From Verrucomicrobiia bacterium (GTDB taxonomy: Bacteria > Verrucomicrobiota > Verrucomicrobiia > Verrucomicrobiales > Akkermansiaceae), in NCBI GenBank assembly GCA_030432565.1, contig JAUIGV010000004.1, positions 186,001 through 250,000 on the forward strand: a stretch of 64,000 nt of DNA, given 5' to 3'. The number at the start of each line of letters is the position of its first letter. Position 1 is the stretch's first letter. Below, in pieces: positions 40,575 to 52,538 of this stretch. The notes below the pieces were generated by a model. That model had not been told where the DNA came from, did not search any database, and saw nothing but the letters and a program-made list of their open reading frames with translations. The position numbers and the translations under genes are program-made.

Positions 40575-41972
40575 ATGAAATCACCCTATCTTCTTCCAGC
40601 TCTCTTTCTGGCCAATTGCTTTGCCGGCGAATTGACGATCAAGTCACAACCTCTGGAAACGAGCCTCGAGCTTGATGCCACTTTCATCCCTGATCAGCCA
40701 AAGGTATTTAAGATTGAAGCAGATCAATGGTCGCAGTTTGTCATTGCCGAACTTGTCGATCACGGCGCCAAAGTCAAAAAAGACCAAGTGATCCTCGCAT
40801 TCGAGGCGGAGGACTATCAACGCCATCTCGCTGAGACAAAGGAAGCTGCCAAGGGGCGAAAGATCGCTCTGGCCAACGCCGAACGTGAACTCGCTGATCT
40901 TAAGGTCTCCACTCCCAGGCTGCTCGAAGGATTAAAATTGGCACGTGACCGGGCCAAGGAATCCCTCGATTATTTCACCGAGACGGGACGAGCACTCCAG
41001 GAGGAGGATGCCAGGGAAAGCCTCGATCGCGCAAAGCGGAGCCTCAGCTATCAAGAAGAAGAGCTTAAGCAGCTCCTTAAGATGTATCAGGAAGACGGCA
41101 TTACCGAAGAGACCGAGGAGATCATTCTCAAGCGCCAACGGGCTTCGGTGGAAAGCGCCAGATTTACACTCAAGAAAACTGAGCAAAGTTCCAAATGGGC
41201 GCTTGAAAAGACGATCCCGCGGCAGGCTGTCGATCTAAAAAGAGCCTATGATGATGCGCTCCTCGCCCATGAAACCGGCATGATCAAACTTCCGCACGCC
41301 CTTGAAGAGACGATGCTCTCTTTTGCCAAGACCCAAAGGTCCCACGCTAAATCGGACCAAGATCTGCAGGAGCTGATCAAGGATGGGACATTTATGACTT
41401 TGAAGGCGCCAGTCGACGGGACCATCTATTACGGAGAAATAAGCGACAATTCTTGGTCGGTCGGCGGAACTGCCAAGTTTCTTTTTGAAACCGGGGTCGC
41501 CCCCGCCAACACGGCCTTAATGTCTCTCGTGCCGGATGGCAGCACGCTCACCCTGCAGGGATCGATTTCACAGAAAGATCGGTTGCAAATACCTGCCGAG
41601 GCCAAAGGAACTGTCTCAGTCGAAGGCTTGGAAGATGCCAATTTCCCCGTCACTCTGACGCAACTCGATACCGCGCCGAATGCCTCGGGACAATATGGAG
41701 TTGGTCTGAGTGTCGAACTTCCGAAAGAATCCCCCATTGTCACGGGAATGAAGGGCAAAGTCCAACTGGTCACTTACCGGAAGGAAGCCGCAATCAGCAT
41801 TCCCCCGAATGCCATCACCGATGAAGGTGGAAAGTCTTCCGTAAAACTAAAGATGGCGGACGGTAAACATGAGATGCGTGAAGTCAAAACCGGCCGGACC
41901 GTGAACGGTAAAATCGAGATCCTTGAGGGGCTCGAAGTGGACCAGGTCATTCTTGTTCCAGACCCTGAATAA
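40575..41972 (+). CDS. HlyD/RND-type periplasmic adaptor protein
   Basis: 465 residues. Signal peptide MKSPYLLPALFLANCFAGEL; lipoyl/barrel-sandwich segment VIAELVDHGAKVKKDQVILAFEAED; a long coiled-coil hairpin (about residues 85-265, rich in K/E/A heptads); second lipoyl half LKAPVDGTIYYGEI; then beta-barrel and a membrane-proximal part (ISIPPNAITDEGG). Adaptors like this connect an inner-membrane transporter to an outer-membrane channel; no transporter gene is adjacent, so the partner is elsewhere or the protein has another use. Confidence 0.85.
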   Translation: MKSPYLLPALFLANCFAGELTIKSQPLETSLELDATFIPDQPKVFKIEADQWSQFVIAELVDHGAKVKKDQVILAFEAEDYQRHLAETKEAAKGRKIALANAERELADLKVSTPRLLEGLKLARDRAKESLDYFTETGRALQEEDARESLDRAKRSLSYQEEELKQLLKMYQEDGITEETEEIILKRQRASVESARFTLKKTEQSSKWALEKTIPRQAVDLKRAYDDALLAHETGMIKLPHALEETMLSFAKTQRSHAKSDQDLQELIKDGTFMTLKAPVDGTIYYGEISDNSWSVGGTAKFLFETGVAPANTALMSLVPDGSTLTLQGSISQKDRLQIPAEAKGTVSVEGLEDANFPVTLTQLDTAPNASGQYGVGLSVELPKESPIVTGMKGKVQLVTYRKEAAISIPPNAITDEGGKSSVKLKMADGKHEMREVKTGRTVNGKIEILEGLEVDQVILVPDPE

Positions 41973-41990
41973 TCGATTCTTTTGATCTCC

Positions 41991-43151
41991 ATGCGGCTTC
42001 TAATCATTACTTCAACGCTCCTTCTTCTCAAGATCGGCGCGCAAAACCTCCCTAAACTGGGAGCGCTACCTGCGGTTGAACCATTGAAGGAAGGCGAACT
42101 GGAGGCTTCGATCAAACGGGGAGTCGATTATCTCGTCGGAAAACAAAACAAGGATGGCTCATGGGGAGGGCCCACTCGCACCAAGGGACTCAATATCTAC
42201 GCGCCAGTTCCCGATTCACATCTCGCCTTCCGGACAGGAGCCTCGACTCTGGCACTCAGCGGATTGCTCGACAGTGGTGACCGGAGGCCTGAGGTCGTCG
42301 CTGCGATCGAGAAAGCGGAGGCCTGGCTTTTTGAAAAACTTCCAAAACTGAGACACCTGGACCCAACGACAACCTACAACGTCTGGGGACATGCCTATGG
42401 ACTTCGTGCGATTGCCGATCTTTATCAGTATCGAAAGGGCGACGAGGCCAAGCTTTCCCGTTTGAAACAACTCGCGGCCAAGCAGATCGACATGCTGATA
42501 AAGACCGAGGATGTCAACGGCGGCTGGGGATACCTAGACTTCGACAATCACACCGCTCACTTCTCCGGCATTCCCACTTCATTTACGACCGCAACAGTAT
42601 TGCTGGGGATGAAGGACGCCGAGAAAACCTTTGGACTTTCTATTCCCGAGAAGGAGGTAAAACGCGGACTCGTTTCCATCAATAAGCAACGGACACCCGA
42701 CTGGTCATTTGTTTACTCCTATGATCACCGTTACCGACCGAGATACGGAATCAATCGCCCTGCCGGCTCATTGGGGCGTTCACAAGTCTGCATGGCTGCG
42801 ATGCGCAAATTTGGAGATAAGCGGGTCACCGACGATCTTCTCGAGCACTGGCTCCACCGACTCTGCCTCAGAGAAGGTTGGTTTGATATTGGCCGTAAAA
42901 GACCGGTTCCTCACGAGACCCACTTTTCAATTTCCGGATACTTTTATTACTACGGATTCTACTACGCAACGGAGTGTCTGCAAATGCTTCCCGGTGATCG
43001 TCAGAAAACATACATCCCCCACCTCGCACGGCACATTATGAGCAAACAGGAGAAGGATGGTTCATGGTGGGATTACCCTCTTTACGACTACCACCAACCT
43101 TACGGGACCGGTTACGCGCTAACCACCCTATCAAGACTGCGAACGAAGTAG
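41991..43151 (+). CDS. Terpenoid cyclase/prenyltransferase-like alpha-toroid protein, secreted
   Basis: 386 residues from ATG 41991 with a signal peptide (MRLLIITSTLLLLKIGAQ). Repeated QW-type motifs: QNKDGSWGGPTRT, KTEDVNGGWGYLDFD and KQEKDGSWWDYPLYDYHQPY, forming an alpha/alpha-toroid as in squalene-hopene cyclases and prenyltransferases. It is much shorter than hopene cyclase (about 640 residues) and lacks the DxDD catalytic motif, so it is likely non-cyclising. This type is common and uncharacterised in Verrucomicrobia/Planctomycetes. Confidence 0.8.
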   Translation: MRLLIITSTLLLLKIGAQNLPKLGALPAVEPLKEGELEASIKRGVDYLVGKQNKDGSWGGPTRTKGLNIYAPVPDSHLAFRTGASTLALSGLLDSGDRRPEVVAAIEKAEAWLFEKLPKLRHLDPTTTYNVWGHAYGLRAIADLYQYRKGDEAKLSRLKQLAAKQIDMLIKTEDVNGGWGYLDFDNHTAHFSGIPTSFTTATVLLGMKDAEKTFGLSIPEKEVKRGLVSINKQRTPDWSFVYSYDHRYRPRYGINRPAGSLGRSQVCMAAMRKFGDKRVTDDLLEHWLHRLCLREGWFDIGRKRPVPHETHFSISGYFYYYGFYYATECLQMLPGDRQKTYIPHLARHIMSKQEKDGSWWDYPLYDYHQPYGTGYALTTLSRLRTK

Positions 43152-43167
43152 TTCCTGCAGACCACTT

Positions 43168-43674
43168 CTAGCGCACCACCACATCGTCGTCGGTCCAGTG
43201 CTCCCTATCGGGACCTGCGGAACGGTATTCAAAACGAAGACCACTCAAACGATGAAAAAAGATCGGGATCCCATTTCGATCCAACAATACCCCGTCAGAT
43301 TGAATTAGGGGATGTTCCGCTGGCATCCAGGCAAGTTTTTCCGGATTTGCTCCCTGAAGAAACCGGACAATCTCCGGATTCCCGGGTAAGTGGAAGGTGT
43401 CGAAGTTTTTCATGAGCAACTGGCAATGAGTCACAACATCTCGAAGCGCTTCCAAATCTCGCTTCGTGTCTCCATTTGTCTCACCATATTCCTCAGTGAA
43501 CGGATTCCCTGCGATAAACTTTAACTCCTCTTTTTCAGAAGTCAGAGGGGCACTCTTCTCTTTCTCCCGAACACTCTCCTGCTTAATTGGGTCCGGCTGA
43601 TCGATTCCCGGGAAATAGAATCCGAGAATTACCAAAACGATAGCAATCCCTGCGCAAAGAGCCTTCATTCTCAC
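43168..43674 (-). CDS. Small membrane-anchored protein of the DUF1800/DUF1501 locus
   Basis: 168 residues from GTG 43674, which overlaps the DUF1501 stop by 4 nt (an ATG at 43668 is the alternative). N-terminal TM anchor (MKALCAGIAIVLVILGFYF). The C-terminal segment GIPIFFHRLSGLRFEYRSAG, then PDREHWTDDDVVV, resembles the end of type II pseudopilin GspG-like proteins. Members often accompany DUF1800-DUF1501 pairs; role unknown. Confidence 0.75.
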   Translation of the reverse strand: MRMKALCAGIAIVLVILGFYFPGIDQPDPIKQESVREKEKSAPLTSEKEELKFIAGNPFTEEYGETNGDTKRDLEALRDVVTHCQLLMKNFDTFHLPGNPEIVRFLQGANPEKLAWMPAEHPLIQSDGVLLDRNGIPIFFHRLSGLRFEYRSAGPDREHWTDDDVVVR

Positions 43675-45089
43675 ATTTTCATGAAGCCAAGAGGAGCACC
43701 ATCTTCAACGACATCATGAAAGTTGGCCAGATTGGGGAGGACCAAATCTCGCACATTACCTGGAGAAACGCCCATCCAGAGGGCCAGGTCGGCCACATAT
43801 TGATCCACAGAGGTCGTGGGAATAAATCGTCCGCGTCCGGTGTCGAGATCGTTACCAAGATCGAGTGAGGGATACTCACCAAAAAACTTTCCGCCATCGA
43901 CACCTCCACCGACAACAAATTGGTGCCCACCCCAGGCATGGTCGGTGCCATTTCCGTTTGGCGTCAGGGTCCGACCAAAATCCGACGCGGTAAAGAGAGT
44001 CACTTGGTTCTCCACGCCCAAATCGACCATGGCCTGATAAAACTGGCCGACAGCCTCACTCACCTGCCCTAACATTGCCGGATGATCTTCCAACCCGTTG
44101 TGATGATCCCACCCTCCTAGCTCGACAAAGAATGTCTGTCGTTTTTTAGCCAAAGGCCCCCGGGCGGCAATCGTTTCTGCGACAGCTTTAAGTTGTGAGG
44201 CCAATCGATTCCCAGTGCTAAACTCCGTACCTAACGCACCCGTGGCCTCCAGAGCCGCCCGATATTCGGCACTGGCTGAAATCGCGGCCTTTTTGGTGGA
44301 AGCAAAAGCCTTCTCAAAGGCATTTTGGTATTCGGCTTCCAGAATCGACTCCTGGGCTGCCTGCTTGTGTCGATAGCCCCATCGATTCCAGAGCCGGATC
44401 TCAGGAACACTGGAAGCACTTCTAGAAAGGACCGAGGTTGCCCCCCCGCTTTGGAAAAGATTAACTCCGGCAAGAGACACGTTCATGGAAACCTGGCTCT
44501 CACCATTCAAGTCATTTAAAAGTTCCGCCAAACGTCCGCCCCAACCGCTAAGTGGTGAACGATTGGTGGGAAGCCCTGACTGCCAGTGGAGCTGTTGGTC
44601 CGAGTGTGAATAAAGTCCCAGCGGCAAATTCGCAGATTGGTTTTGAATCTCAAGCTTGGTGACAGGCTCGACGAGCGTTCCGACATTGTTGACAAAAGAC
44701 GCTTTTCCTGAATCAAAAAGAGCTTTCAACTCGGGCATCTCCACATTCAGACCCAGTGTCCGGCCATCCGGCGAGGGCAACGGATTTCCTATTGGAGTAA
44801 AATCAGTTTCAGGGAGAGCGACATCACCCCGTGCCGCCACGTATTCGGGATAGCCTCGTGAGGCGTCGACTGGAGCCAACATATTAAAGGAGTCATTCCC
44901 CCCGGCGAGAAAAACGCAAACCAATGCCTTGTAATCTTCCGCCTCTTCATTGTCTGCCGCCGCCAAGGATCCGGTCAGCCTCAAATTGATCAGCGAAGAA
45001 AGAAGTGAAGTGGATCCAATTGCCGAACAACTCGCTTGCCCAAGGAAGCGTCGACGATTCACGCTGCTATTTTGCTGATTATTTCTCAT
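43671..45089 (-). CDS. DUF1501 protein (Tat-exported)
   Basis: 472 residues. The ATG at 45089 overlaps the DUF1800 stop by 1 nt (TGATG). Twin-arginine N-terminus NRRRFLGQASCSAIGSTSL. Typical DUF1501 blocks: ALVCVFLAGGNDSFNMLAPVD, LGLYSHSDQQLHWQSG, FFVELGGWDHHNGLEDHP and TLFTASDFGRTLTPNGNGTDHAWGGHQ (alkaline-phosphatase-superfamily-like fold). The activity of the family is unknown, but it is nearly always paired with DUF1800, as here. This copy is intact and serves as the length reference for the broken copy at 15322-15882. Confidence 0.9.
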   Translation of the reverse strand: MRNNQQNSSVNRRRFLGQASCSAIGSTSLLSSLINLRLTGSLAAADNEEAEDYKALVCVFLAGGNDSFNMLAPVDASRGYPEYVAARGDVALPETDFTPIGNPLPSPDGRTLGLNVEMPELKALFDSGKASFVNNVGTLVEPVTKLEIQNQSANLPLGLYSHSDQQLHWQSGLPTNRSPLSGWGGRLAELLNDLNGESQVSMNVSLAGVNLFQSGGATSVLSRSASSVPEIRLWNRWGYRHKQAAQESILEAEYQNAFEKAFASTKKAAISASAEYRAALEATGALGTEFSTGNRLASQLKAVAETIAARGPLAKKRQTFFVELGGWDHHNGLEDHPAMLGQVSEAVGQFYQAMVDLGVENQVTLFTASDFGRTLTPNGNGTDHAWGGHQFVVGGGVDGGKFFGEYPSLDLGNDLDTGRGRFIPTTSVDQYVADLALWMGVSPGNVRDLVLPNLANFHDVVEDGAPLGFMKM

Positions 45090-47209
45090 CAATTTAAAAC
45101 GATACATTCCATCGACTGGCTCACCAGATAGATTGCGGCACGCACTCTCTCAAGTTCAGTGGTCTCGCTTTGCACGGCTGTCAAAATCGCGGCTCTTGTT
45201 TCGGATCTCAGCCTTCCCCCGGTCATCAGAAGATCAACCCTGTCAATCAGTGCACCAGGGTCGTCCGCAAGCGCAAGTTCCTGGCTGAAATCGAAGCTTC
45301 CGAACACACCTGCTTCCTCGACCGTGGCTGCAAAGCGCGAGTCCGACCTCAGCATCTGTGACAAGGAAGCAAGCTGAAGTTCAGGACTCACCATTCCGGC
45401 CACACGAAACTCACCCTCCGGAGAAAAGTCAGGGAGATAGAAATTGAAAACACTCGGGGAAAGCATGGGAAACTGACCAAAGTCATCATTCAGCAGCGGT
45501 TGGTTGGTCGCATATTTCCCATCGTCCGTGACAAGATCGAACGCCCTCGAAAGACTGGCATACCGGATAATTGGTTCACGAACTTTTCCACGAAAGCGAC
45601 CACCCGAGCCATCGTTGAGGACCTCGGGATCTAACAAAATCGCCTTCATCACCTCTCCAAGGTCATAAGGTTCGCCACTGGAATCGTCTAACCAAACCCT
45701 GGAAACCCGGGCCAAATATCCCGGAGATGGGTTTGAACTTGTAAAACGTTGAATCAGGAGCCGACTCAAAAACGGAGGGAGCGAGGGGTGCGATACAAGA
45801 GCATCGAGGGTGGCTTGCACTTCCTCCTCACCAGTTTGCGAACCATCCAACTCGACCCCGTTAATGATGGACTTGGGACCAGGTTCATGTTCTTCGTCCC
45901 AAACCTTCATCTTATAAAAATAGTCGTTCCCCCGGGCCACATTGTAAAAGCTCGTCGCCGTCCGGCCGTTATTGGTCGTTGAATGACTCATCCCGGTAAA
46001 AACCTTTGCCATTTCGGTGATCGTGTCGTTGTCGTAGGTCGGAATAAAGTCACCATCCTCGTCGAGCTTTCGCGATCCGTCCGGATTCAACTCCCACAAG
46101 CCAATCGTAAAAAGCTGCATAATTTCACGCGCAAAATTTTCGTCAGGGAAGCGCGTTGGGTTAACCGGGTCATCCGATTTACGATTGTTCAAATGAGACA
46201 AATAAAACCCCATTACAGGGCTGTAGGTCACGTTCTCAAGAATGTCACGATATGACCCAAACGCTCGCGCCGTGAAGATATCGTAATAGCGCGCCTGGGT
46301 GATGTAGTTGTCACCGATAACACTGCCTCCTTTAAAGTTCACGACAAGGATTTGGCTCAGCGCATAAGCAATTCGCTGCCTCAATTGGTCGGGTGCAATA
46401 TTGGCAGATCGCCACCAACCATCACGCCCTCTGGAACTATTAATACTTAAGGCATTCCTCGAAATGGAGGTCTGCAAGCGCGTTGTTGGAATTGTCGCTT
46501 GATCATCCATCCACCCGGTCAGTCCCATCGCCATCACGTCTGCAATCGACTCGTCGGTTGGGCCAAACGTTGCTCTCAACAAAAACCGGGCCGCTTCCTT
46601 CTCGCCCGGAAGCCTTCGAGCAAGCTGCCTTCCGTTGGTCAAAAGAGCACCTTCTTCCGCCTCAAGGGCGCGAAGGGCGGCTATGAAGTCACCTTCGCCG
46701 GAGCCATCCATCCCTGCAACACTTTCATCGCTCGTCCCAAGTAGAATCTCCTCCCAAGCATTCAATCCGTCTCCGTCCATGTCAACATCGGCGACCGCGA
46801 CTCGAAAAACACCACCGACGGAAGACTCCAAGCTGACTGTTTGAACAGCAGCTACCCTCGAAGGAAGAACCCAGGCCGCTTCAGTCCAGCCATCCAAATC
46901 CGGGTCCCAACGTTCAAGTCGATAGATTTTCCCGGGCTCGGCCGGCCACGAGAATTGAACCCCGGCCTCATCTACAACCGGATTCTCAAGGACGAAAAGA
47001 CTCGTTGGATCTTGCGGATCGGTCCCTGCCATCCCTTCCGCATGGTTTGAAATCCCGTCACCATCAGAATCAACGTCGTTTGCCACAATCCCTGTGTGCT
47101 GCAACTCCCACAATTCGGACACCCCGTTGCCATTGAAATCAATCGCGCCAAAGGCAAACGGAGAAGACGCCAAAACGGCCGCTGCAATTGGTTTTAGTGG
47201 AAATTTCAT
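45089..47209 (-). CDS. DUF1800 protein with calcium-repeat N-terminus
   Basis: 706 residues from ATG 47209, signal peptide MKFPLKPIAAAVLASSPFAF. The N-terminus has thrombospondin type 3-like calcium repeats (DFNGNGVSELWELQHTG, DVDSDGDGISNHAEGMAGTD), then a beta domain, then DUF1800 (AARFLLRATFGPTDESIADV, RQRIAYALSQILVVNFKGG, NFAREIMQLFTIGLWELNPD, FRGKVREPIIRYASLSRAFD, FPMLSPSVFNFYLPDF). Exported; function unknown, acting with DUF1501. First gene of a three-gene minus-strand operon. Confidence 0.9.
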   Translation of the reverse strand: MKFPLKPIAAAVLASSPFAFGAIDFNGNGVSELWELQHTGIVANDVDSDGDGISNHAEGMAGTDPQDPTSLFVLENPVVDEAGVQFSWPAEPGKIYRLERWDPDLDGWTEAAWVLPSRVAAVQTVSLESSVGGVFRVAVADVDMDGDGLNAWEEILLGTSDESVAGMDGSGEGDFIAALRALEAEEGALLTNGRQLARRLPGEKEAARFLLRATFGPTDESIADVMAMGLTGWMDDQATIPTTRLQTSISRNALSINSSRGRDGWWRSANIAPDQLRQRIAYALSQILVVNFKGGSVIGDNYITQARYYDIFTARAFGSYRDILENVTYSPVMGFYLSHLNNRKSDDPVNPTRFPDENFAREIMQLFTIGLWELNPDGSRKLDEDGDFIPTYDNDTITEMAKVFTGMSHSTTNNGRTATSFYNVARGNDYFYKMKVWDEEHEPGPKSIINGVELDGSQTGEEEVQATLDALVSHPSLPPFLSRLLIQRFTSSNPSPGYLARVSRVWLDDSSGEPYDLGEVMKAILLDPEVLNDGSGGRFRGKVREPIIRYASLSRAFDLVTDDGKYATNQPLLNDDFGQFPMLSPSVFNFYLPDFSPEGEFRVAGMVSPELQLASLSQMLRSDSRFAATVEEAGVFGSFDFSQELALADDPGALIDRVDLLMTGGRLRSETRAAILTAVQSETTELERVRAAIYLVSQSMECIVLN

Positions 47210-47344
47210 AAGACGATCAGATGCCCGCTGAGCTGGTTCCAAGAGACCGTAAACATGCCATATAACTTGGCAAACTCAAATCCCTCGTAATTCACGCAGG
47301 TCAAAACCGATCCCTCCTCAAAAGTAGCTCTTGCACCAAACCCC

Positions 47345-49791
<2,447 letters not shown>

Positions 49792-49800
49792 TTCAACGCC

Positions 49801-50517
49801 ATGGGCGAGGCCCCGTCAAATTCAATTCCGAGACACGTCGCCGTCATCATGGATGGCAACGGCCGATGGGCGGAGGCACGCGGCCTTCCCCGCAAGGCCG
49901 GGCACCGGGCCGGCGCCGAATCAGTTCGCGAAGCTGTTGATGCTTGTCTGGAAAAAGGAGTCAAATTTCTCACCCTTTACGCGTTTTCCTCGGAAAACTG
50001 GAATCGTCCCGAGAAGGAAATCAACGCGCTCATGAAGCTCCTTGAGCAATTCCTTAGAACCAAGGGCAAGGAATTCCGCAAAAAGAATGTCCGCCTCAGA
50101 ACGATTGGCCGGACCCACCTTCTCCCCGAATCCTGTCGGTCGGAATTGGCGAAAGTGATCAACGACACCTCATCAAACACGGCTCTCACCGTGATTCTCG
50201 CCCTTTCATACGGCAGTCGCGAGGAAATCACCGATGCCACCCGCCGCATTGCCGAAAAAATCGCTCGTGGAGAGCTCGAGCCGGATCAAATCGAAAAAGA
50301 CACCATCGTGGAACACCTCGACACCGCTGAATTCCCCGATCCCGACTTCCTGATCCGCACTTCCGGTGAACTACGCCTCTCAAATTTCCTCCTCTGGCAG
50401 CTGAGTTACGCCGAATTTTTCATCACCGAGAAGAATTGGCCGGATTTTCGAAAATCCGACTTTAACGCAGCTCTCGAAATTTATTCTCGCAGGCAACGGC
50501 GCTTCGGGAGAGTCTGA
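49801..50517 (+). CDS. uppS: Undecaprenyl diphosphate synthase
   Basis: 238 residues. Signature blocks: HVAVIMDGNGRWAEARGLPR, GHRAGAE, LYAFSSENWNRPEKEI, RTIGRTHLLPE, and the C-terminal LIRTSGELRLSNFLLWQLSYAE. A cis-prenyltransferase giving the C55 lipid carrier for peptidoglycan. It follows purA by 9 nt in the same orientation. Confidence 0.97.
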   Translation: MGEAPSNSIPRHVAVIMDGNGRWAEARGLPRKAGHRAGAESVREAVDACLEKGVKFLTLYAFSSENWNRPEKEINALMKLLEQFLRTKGKEFRKKNVRLRTIGRTHLLPESCRSELAKVINDTSSNTALTVILALSYGSREEITDATRRIAEKIARGELEPDQIEKDTIVEHLDTAEFPDPDFLIRTSGELRLSNFLLWQLSYAEFFITEKNWPDFRKSDFNAALEIYSRRQRRFGRV

Positions 50518-50532
50518 CCACGCACACCAGTT

Positions 50533-51924
50533 TTGAGCACAGAACCGGAACATCATCTTCTGCTCGTCGATCAGGATCTCGACTACCTTGATTGGGCCAC
50601 CAAGCACCTCGGTGCCGAAGGCCTCAAAATCTTGCGTTGTGATCGTGCAGACAAGGCAGCCCAAGTAATCAAAAAGGCTCCGATCGATGTCGTGATCTGC
50701 GACATCAAGCTGGAACCCTTTGACGGCGTCGAATTACTCCAGCGAATCCGGGCCGCTTCTCCGGAAACAATCACCATTCTCACTGCAGTCTCGCCCACCA
50801 CGAGCCAAATTATCGAGGCCACTCAAAAAGGCGCTCTCGACGTTCTCCGCAAGGAATCACTGGCATTTGAACTCCGCCAGGTTGTCGAGTCCGCACTCCA
50901 AACCGTCGACCACCGGCGTGAGATGGGCCCCCTTTCCGAGCAACGCCCCGGACTCGCCGGTAAAACCACGATCATTGGAGTATCCCGGCCTCTTCAAGAC
51001 GTCATGAAAGTCGTTGGCCGGGTGGCACACTCCGACGCTCCCGTTCTTGTGACTGGCGAAAGCGGCACCGGAAAGGAGCTGGTTGCCCGCTCGATCCACG
51101 CATACAGTCCGCGTCGCAAAAAGGAGATGCTTGTCATCAATTGCGGTGCCATTCCCGAGAACCTTCTCGAATCGGAACTCTTTGGCCACGAAAAAGGATC
51201 CTTCACCGGAGCCATTGCCCGACGTGCCGGCCGTTTCGAAGACTCGCACGAAAGCACCCTTTTCCTGGACGAAATTGGAGATCTCCCGGCGAGTGTCCAG
51301 GTGAAGCTTCTGCGGGTGCTTCAAGACGGAACATTCTCGCGCGTGGGCAGCAACGAAACCCAGCAGACCGATGTCCGTATTGTCACCGCGACCAACAAGG
51401 ACCTCGCCCAGGAAGTCAGCCTGGGTCGCTTCCGCGAAGACCTTTACTATCGCCTGAATGTGGTCGAGATCGAACTCCCGCCACTTCGCGATCGCCAGGA
51501 AGACATCGCAATTCTTGCCGAGTTTTTCCTCGATCGCATTGCTCGCAGGAATGGCACGGCCCGCATGCGACTGACCGGAGAAGCGATCGAGCATCTTCAA
51601 AAACATCGCTGGCCCGGGAACGTTCGCGAGCTCGAAAACACAATGGCGCGGGCCTGCGCCCTTGCCCTCAATGACATCCTCCTGCCCGAGGACATTCCGA
51701 TCGGCAGAAACCCGGCCAATATGGGAGGGTCTCTCAAAGACGCCCTCGCTCTGATTTTGGAACTGTCCGAACGGGGCCAGCAAAACGCGCTCGAATTCGT
51801 CCGCGATGAACTCATCCGACACACTCTGGAACAATGTGACAACGACCTTAAGGAGGCTTCCCGGCTTCTCGGCATGACACAAGCAAACTTGAAGAAACGC
51901 CTTCCAACCGCGAGTAATGCCTAA
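50533..51924 (+). CDS. Sigma-54-dependent response regulator (NtrC family)
   Basis: 463 residues from a TTG start (reads MSTEPEHHLLLVDQDLDYL). Receiver domain about 8-125 with phosphoacceptor Asp in VVICDIKLEPFDG and Lys in LRKES; the first acidic pair is QD-LD rather than DD. The AAA+ domain has GESGTGKELVARS, the sigma-54 contact loop GSFTGA (usual GAFTGA), LFLDEIGDLP and FREDLYYRLNVVEI. The Fis-type C-terminal helix-turn-helix includes HTLEQCDNDLKEASRLLGMT. No histidine kinase is adjacent, so it is an orphan regulator. Its stop overlaps upp by 8 nt. Confidence 0.92.
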   Translation: MSTEPEHHLLLVDQDLDYLDWATKHLGAEGLKILRCDRADKAAQVIKKAPIDVVICDIKLEPFDGVELLQRIRAASPETITILTAVSPTTSQIIEATQKGALDVLRKESLAFELRQVVESALQTVDHRREMGPLSEQRPGLAGKTTIIGVSRPLQDVMKVVGRVAHSDAPVLVTGESGTGKELVARSIHAYSPRRKKEMLVINCGAIPENLLESELFGHEKGSFTGAIARRAGRFEDSHESTLFLDEIGDLPASVQVKLLRVLQDGTFSRVGSNETQQTDVRIVTATNKDLAQEVSLGRFREDLYYRLNVVEIELPPLRDRQEDIAILAEFFLDRIARRNGTARMRLTGEAIEHLQKHRWPGNVRELENTMARACALALNDILLPEDIPIGRNPANMGGSLKDALALILELSERGQQNALEFVRDELIRHTLEQCDNDLKEASRLLGMTQANLKKRLPTASNA

Positions 51925-52537
51925 TCTTCAAAATCACCCTCTTGTCGCAGATCGGCTGGCCCGGCTTCGCTCCACGAATTGTCCTCCCCAGGAATTCCGC
52001 CAACACGTTTCCGACATCGCACGACTCATGGTCCTCCCGGCGACCGCCAATCTGGCGACGAACGACACCGAAGTCACTACCCCTCTCACCTCAATGACGG
52101 GGCAGGTATTGGCCCGGCCCATCGTGCTCGTACCCATTCTACGGGCAGGACTTGGGATCAGTGAAGCGTTCCTCCAAATGCTCCCGGAAGCAACCGTGGC
52201 TCACTACGGCATGGCCCGAAATGAGGAAACGCTCCAACCCGAGGTCTATCTGGAACGAATTCCCGATCAGATCGGGGAAGCCGAAGTCTTCATCCTCGAC
52301 CCCATGCTGGCAACCGGCGGAAGCGCCCTTGCCGCCATAGACGGGTTAAAAAAACGGGGCGCCCGGCACCTCCATTTCGTTTGCCTCGTGGCCAGCCCCG
52401 AAGGAATTGAGCTTCTCAAGGAAAGTCACCCTGACGTGCCCGTCACGACAGCGGCCATCGACCAAGGGCTTAACGAACATGGATACATCGTCCCCGGACT
52501 TGGAGACGCCGGCGACCGGATCTTCGGAACCTTATAA
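51917..52537 (+). CDS. upp: Uracil phosphoribosyltransferase
   Basis: 206 residues. Blocks: VPILRAGLGISEAFLQMLPE, the PRPP-binding FILDPMLATGGSALAAIDGL, and the uracil-binding C-terminus HGYIVPGLGDAGDRIFGT. It salvages uracil to UMP. It overlaps the regulator gene by 8 nt, an unusual partner for upp. Confidence 0.96.
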   Translation: MPNLQNHPLVADRLARLRSTNCPPQEFRQHVSDIARLMVLPATANLATNDTEVTTPLTSMTGQVLARPIVLVPILRAGLGISEAFLQMLPEATVAHYGMARNEETLQPEVYLERIPDQIGEAEVFILDPMLATGGSALAAIDGLKKRGARHLHFVCLVASPEGIELLKESHPDVPVTTAAIDQGLNEHGYIVPGLGDAGDRIFGTL

Positions 52538-52538
52538 G

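Noticed and set aside
50857-51882. A 341-codon minus-strand open frame
   Set aside because: Antisense shadow of the sigma-54 regulator, whose motifs on the plus strand are unambiguous.
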